A model generated the notes under the pieces. The model was not told where the DNA came from. It did not search any database and worked only from the letters and a program-made list of their open reading frames with translations. A DNA stretch of 34,708 nt, taken from positions 1 to 34,708 of the forward strand of contig JAVJSU010000091.1 in the NCBI GenBank assembly GCA_040219275.1, written 5' to 3'. Shown piece by piece: positions 32,579-34,708 of the stretch. This stretch comes from JAVJSU01 sp040219275 (GTDB lineage: Bacteria; Chloroflexota; Anaerolineae; Aggregatilineales; Phototrophicaceae). A program made the position numbers and the translations under genes. How positions within the stretch are numbered: position 1 is the first letter of the stretch; every line of letters starts with the position of its first letter.

Positions 32579-33586
32579 CTATCCCCAACGCACTGTGATG
32601 GCGCTCCATGTGTAGCCCGTCCCTGCGCCAGCTAGCACCACGAGATCGCCCGCTTTAATTTTGCCCTGCGCCAGACCGAGTTCTAAGGCGAGGGCTTGAT
32701 CGACACTTTGAATATGTCCGTAATTTTCCAGATACACGGATTGGTCGGGCGTTAAGCCGATGCTTTCCAGAATTTGCAGGTAAAACGAATATTTCATGTG
32801 GGTGATGCCCATAAAGGCGATGTCAGCCAGCGTTGCGCCACTTTTTTCTACCGATTCGCGGATAACGCGGATGAAATTGGGGAGTGAGGTATCGCCCAGA
32901 CGTTGCGCCATGTAATCCGCATTTTCGACATCGAGCATCCCGTATACATCGCCGTTGATCTCGGTATGATCGCCGATGGCATCCGGTTTTCGGGTGAGCA
33001 TGACCGTTTCCGAAAGACTCCCGTCTGTGATCGCAGATGCGCCGAGCACCTGATTTTTCGCGCCACGTTGCAAGACCATCGCCCCACCGCCCGCGCCGAA
33101 GTTAAACATAAAGCGGGCGCGTGGATTGCCGAGCGAGATCAGGTCATTTTCTCGGCTGGCGGCGGCAAGCAGTACATAATCGAGGCTTTCGTCACCGAGC
33201 ATCATGCTTTTGGCGACGTTCATGGCAATCGGCGCACCTGCACACAGCGCATAAATTTCAAATCCGTAGGCGTTGACCGCGCCTACTTCATGCTGAATTT
33301 TGCCCGCCGCGTTCCAGACCACATGATCCTTGTATTCACTGCCATGCGAGATCACCAATTTGATCTGCTCCGGTGAGATGCCTGCCTGCGCGATGGCATT
33401 TTTTGCCGCCGCGCTCGCCATCATGCTGACGGAATCATTATCTCCGGCGATGTGGCGTTGATTGATGCCCATTTTCTCCCGCAGGATATTTTCTGGAATG
33501 CCGGTTGCATCCACAAGATCGGCGGCAGTTTCGATTGTTTGGGGGAAGTATGTGCCAATTCCGGCAATACCGATTGCTTGGGTCAT
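32579..33586 (-). CDS. KASIII-like 3-oxoacyl synthase with altered triad
   Basis: 335 residues from ATG 33586; a TTG 15 bases upstream would overlap the hydrolase gene. Thiolase fold. The nucleophile is C115 in IYALCAGAPIAM. The first catalytic His is H263 (GITHMKYS, instead of the HQAN box). The usual Asn of FabH is replaced by H291 in NYGHIQS. GAGGGAM (164-170) supports the fold. FabH-type enzymes condense acyl-CoA with malonyl-ACP, and relatives transfer acyl groups or make head-to-head condensations. The Cys-His-His arrangement suggests one of the divergent branches rather than housekeeping FabH. It is flanked tightly by a hydrolase and a kinase gene, so a small pathway is likely. Confidence 0.8.
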   Translation of the reverse strand: MTQAIGIAGIGTYFPQTIETAADLVDATGIPENILREKMGINQRHIAGDNDSVSMMASAAAKNAIAQAGISPEQIKLVISHGSEYKDHVVWNAAGKIQHEVGAVNAYGFEIYALCAGAPIAMNVAKSMMLGDESLDYVLLAAASRENDLISLGNPRARFMFNFGAGGGAMVLQRGAKNQVLGASAITDGSLSETVMLTRKPDAIGDHTEINGDVYGMLDVENADYMAQRLGDTSLPNFIRVIRESVEKSGATLADIAFMGITHMKYSFYLQILESIGLTPDQSVYLENYGHIQSVDQALALELGLAQGKIKAGDLVVLAGAGTGYTWSAITVRWG

Positions 33587-33590
33587 AAGA

Positions 33591-34442
33591 TTATCCGTCA
33601 ATAAATGAGTCGATTGCTTTCACAATCCCCGGCGCGTTCTTGCCGAAGACCATCGTAATGTGATTGCCGGGCATTTGTTTATAAGTGCAATCCTTGAGCA
33701 TATCTTGTGTCGCCTGCGCCCCTTCTACTGAAATCACCGAAGCCGTACCGGGCGGACCAAATCCTTCCGGCGCATGTAAAAAGAGGACGGGTTGCGTGAT
33801 TTTACCGAGAAGTTCACGCCAATCTTCCGCTAGTACGCCCGTTATAGCTTGATCGATATGGGCGGCGCGGGCGCGTGTTCTGACTGAGCCATCGTCCAAT
33901 GTTTCAATATCAGCGAGATAATAGGCTTCAAGTTTTTCATCCCAGAAGCCATCATGATAATAAGGAACGGTTTTTGCGGCGCTGATGAAGGCATCGGCTG
34001 AAGGCATGGTGCGCTCCAGACGTTGCAGGGAAGGGCGGATAAGTTCGACCACATCGGTGCGTGCCGCTTCTGCCGCCGCATCAATGATAACTAATTTTTT
34101 CACCCGTTCAGGGAAAGTCGCCGCCATATAAAAGGTGAGCAATCCGCCGAAGGAATGCCCGCCAAGCACGACGCTTTCCATCTCAAGCGCGTCTAACAAG
34201 CCGATAATGTCCCCGGCATGATCCGCCATCGTGTAGCCAGAATCGGGTTTATCGGTCAAACCGCGCCCGCGTAAATCTGCCAGAATCACACGGCGATTTT
34301 GCGCCAGTCCTGCCTGAATCAATCCGCCAAAGTTGGTGGCGTTGGCGGTTAAGCCATGAAGCATGATGAGTGGCTCACCTGCCCCGCCTGCATAGTCCAG
34401 ATAATGTAATGTGATGCCATTTGTTTCAATAAAGTGTTCCAT
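33591..34442 (-). CDS. Alpha/beta hydrolase
   Basis: 283 residues, ATG at 34442, first gene of the run. Typical alpha/beta-hydrolase features: the oxyanion segment MLHGLTANA (27-35), DLRGRGLTDKP (56-66), and the nucleophile elbow GHSFGG with S97. The catalytic His is in GNHITMVFG near residue 256. An acid lies in the region after VLFLHAPEG, but its exact residue is unsure. No signal peptide. The sequence is like the esterase/C-C hydrolase group. It ends 4 bases before the KASIII start and may release or tailor the product of that enzyme. No clear promoter was found in the 126 bases between it and the right terminal repeat. Confidence 0.85.
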   Translation of the reverse strand: MEHFIETNGITLHYLDYAGGAGEPLIMLHGLTANATNFGGLIQAGLAQNRRVILADLRGRGLTDKPDSGYTMADHAGDIIGLLDALEMESVVLGGHSFGGLLTFYMAATFPERVKKLVIIDAAAEAARTDVVELIRPSLQRLERTMPSADAFISAAKTVPYYHDGFWDEKLEAYYLADIETLDDGSVRTRARAAHIDQAITGVLAEDWRELLGKITQPVLFLHAPEGFGPPGTASVISVEGAQATQDMLKDCTYKQMPGNHITMVFGKNAPGIVKAIDSFIDG

Positions 34443-34568
34443 AAGGGTCTCAAATAGTATTGTATTTCAATCTATGTGAGATTATGACACAGCACGTCTC
34501 GTTACGCATGTGACCATTATCGGTAGTGTATCCAAGTCGGTGTAAATAGAAAAAGACGAGTAATCCAA

Positions 34569-34703
34569 CTAGCAACCGTACACTGAACAAATGAGCGAGT
34601 TGAACAAAAGGAAGTCTCTGGTAAGGTTGAATTTCTCACAAAACAGCCTGGAGGAGACCCCCAATGTTCAGCTCTAGAAATTATGGTAAATGGCGCAGTC
34701 GTT
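34569..34703 (+). repeat. Right copy of 135-bp terminal inverted repeat
   Basis: Exact inverted copy of 1-135, running outward. Within it one frame is open for 38 codons (after a TGA at about 34583) and ends GAVV at a TAA (34704-34706), which overlaps a following ATG as TAATG. This hints that the element encodes a protein whose end lies here and another whose start follows, but the contig stops. No family was recognised in this short peptide. Confidence 0.9.
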
Positions 34704-34708
34704 TAATG

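Noticed and set aside
30334..34442. A defence island, suggested by the AlbA_2 protein
   Set aside because: None of the neighbours is a nuclease, NTPase or toxin; the run looks like acyl or lipid metabolism.

Overview
The window looks like a contig from a Chloroflexota bacterium, probably Anaerolineae-like. This is inferred from family habits, not from a marker gene: long secreted proteins with Pro/Thr linkers of the TATNTPLP type, PPC-domain exoproteins, GT-C membrane glycosyltransferases ending in a C-terminal beta-sandwich, and a bacterial PHAX-type RNA-binding protein. No rRNA, tRNA or CRISPR array was seen. Both ends carry the same 135-bp sequence in opposite orientation. The most likely meaning is that the contig stops at two copies of a genomic repeat or mobile element; one copy truncates a TPR-protein gene.

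Layout: 0.1-6.5 kb (minus) holds a truncated TPR protein and a giant secreted beta-helix/PA14 adhesin-like protein. 6.9-8.4 kb is a processive GT2 synthase. 8.4-8.9 kb is a non-coding field packed with inverted repeats, with a good promoter and a candidate structured RNA. 8.9-13.4 kb is a plasmid-type maintenance module: a prim-pol replication protein (plus) convergent with parA-parB (minus). 13.6-18.9 kb has two GT-C membrane glycosyltransferases and a PHAX-domain protein. 19.3-20.7 kb is an egghead-like GT2. 20.8-22.2 kb is a secreted PPC protein. 22.4-26.1 kb (minus) has a tyrosine recombinase, a GDPD-family phosphodiesterase, a GNAT acetyltransferase and a small membrane-anchored protein, plus a duplicated fragment of the GNAT 3' end. 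26.3-28.6 kb is a receiver/degenerate-GGDEF/GT2 fusion. 28.7-34.4 kb (minus) holds an acyl-CoA synthetase and a compact run: alpha/beta hydrolase, KASIII-like synthase, APH-type kinase, ICMT-like methyltransferase, AlbA_2 protein.

The most striking signal is a 17-bp odd-centred palindrome, TGTCACCACTGGTGACA, present four times, with one full variant (TGTTGCCATTGGCAACA) and one hybrid of the two. All six lie within 1.5 kb, inside rep, in the rep/parB gap and inside parB. Two of the sites form tandem pairs with an 18-bp period. The coding copies are all read in the same phase, so each adds a (N/I)V(T/A)(T/S)GDI heptapeptide; one sits just before the GERR motif of ParB. I propose a parS-like centromere that has spread into coding sequence of the replication/partition genes. 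The theme of the rest is envelope and extracellular polysaccharide construction: three GT2 synthases, one under apparent two-component control, two GT-C enzymes and two exported proteins. Whether the contig is a plasmid or a chromosome with an integrated replicon cannot be decided from the sequence alone.
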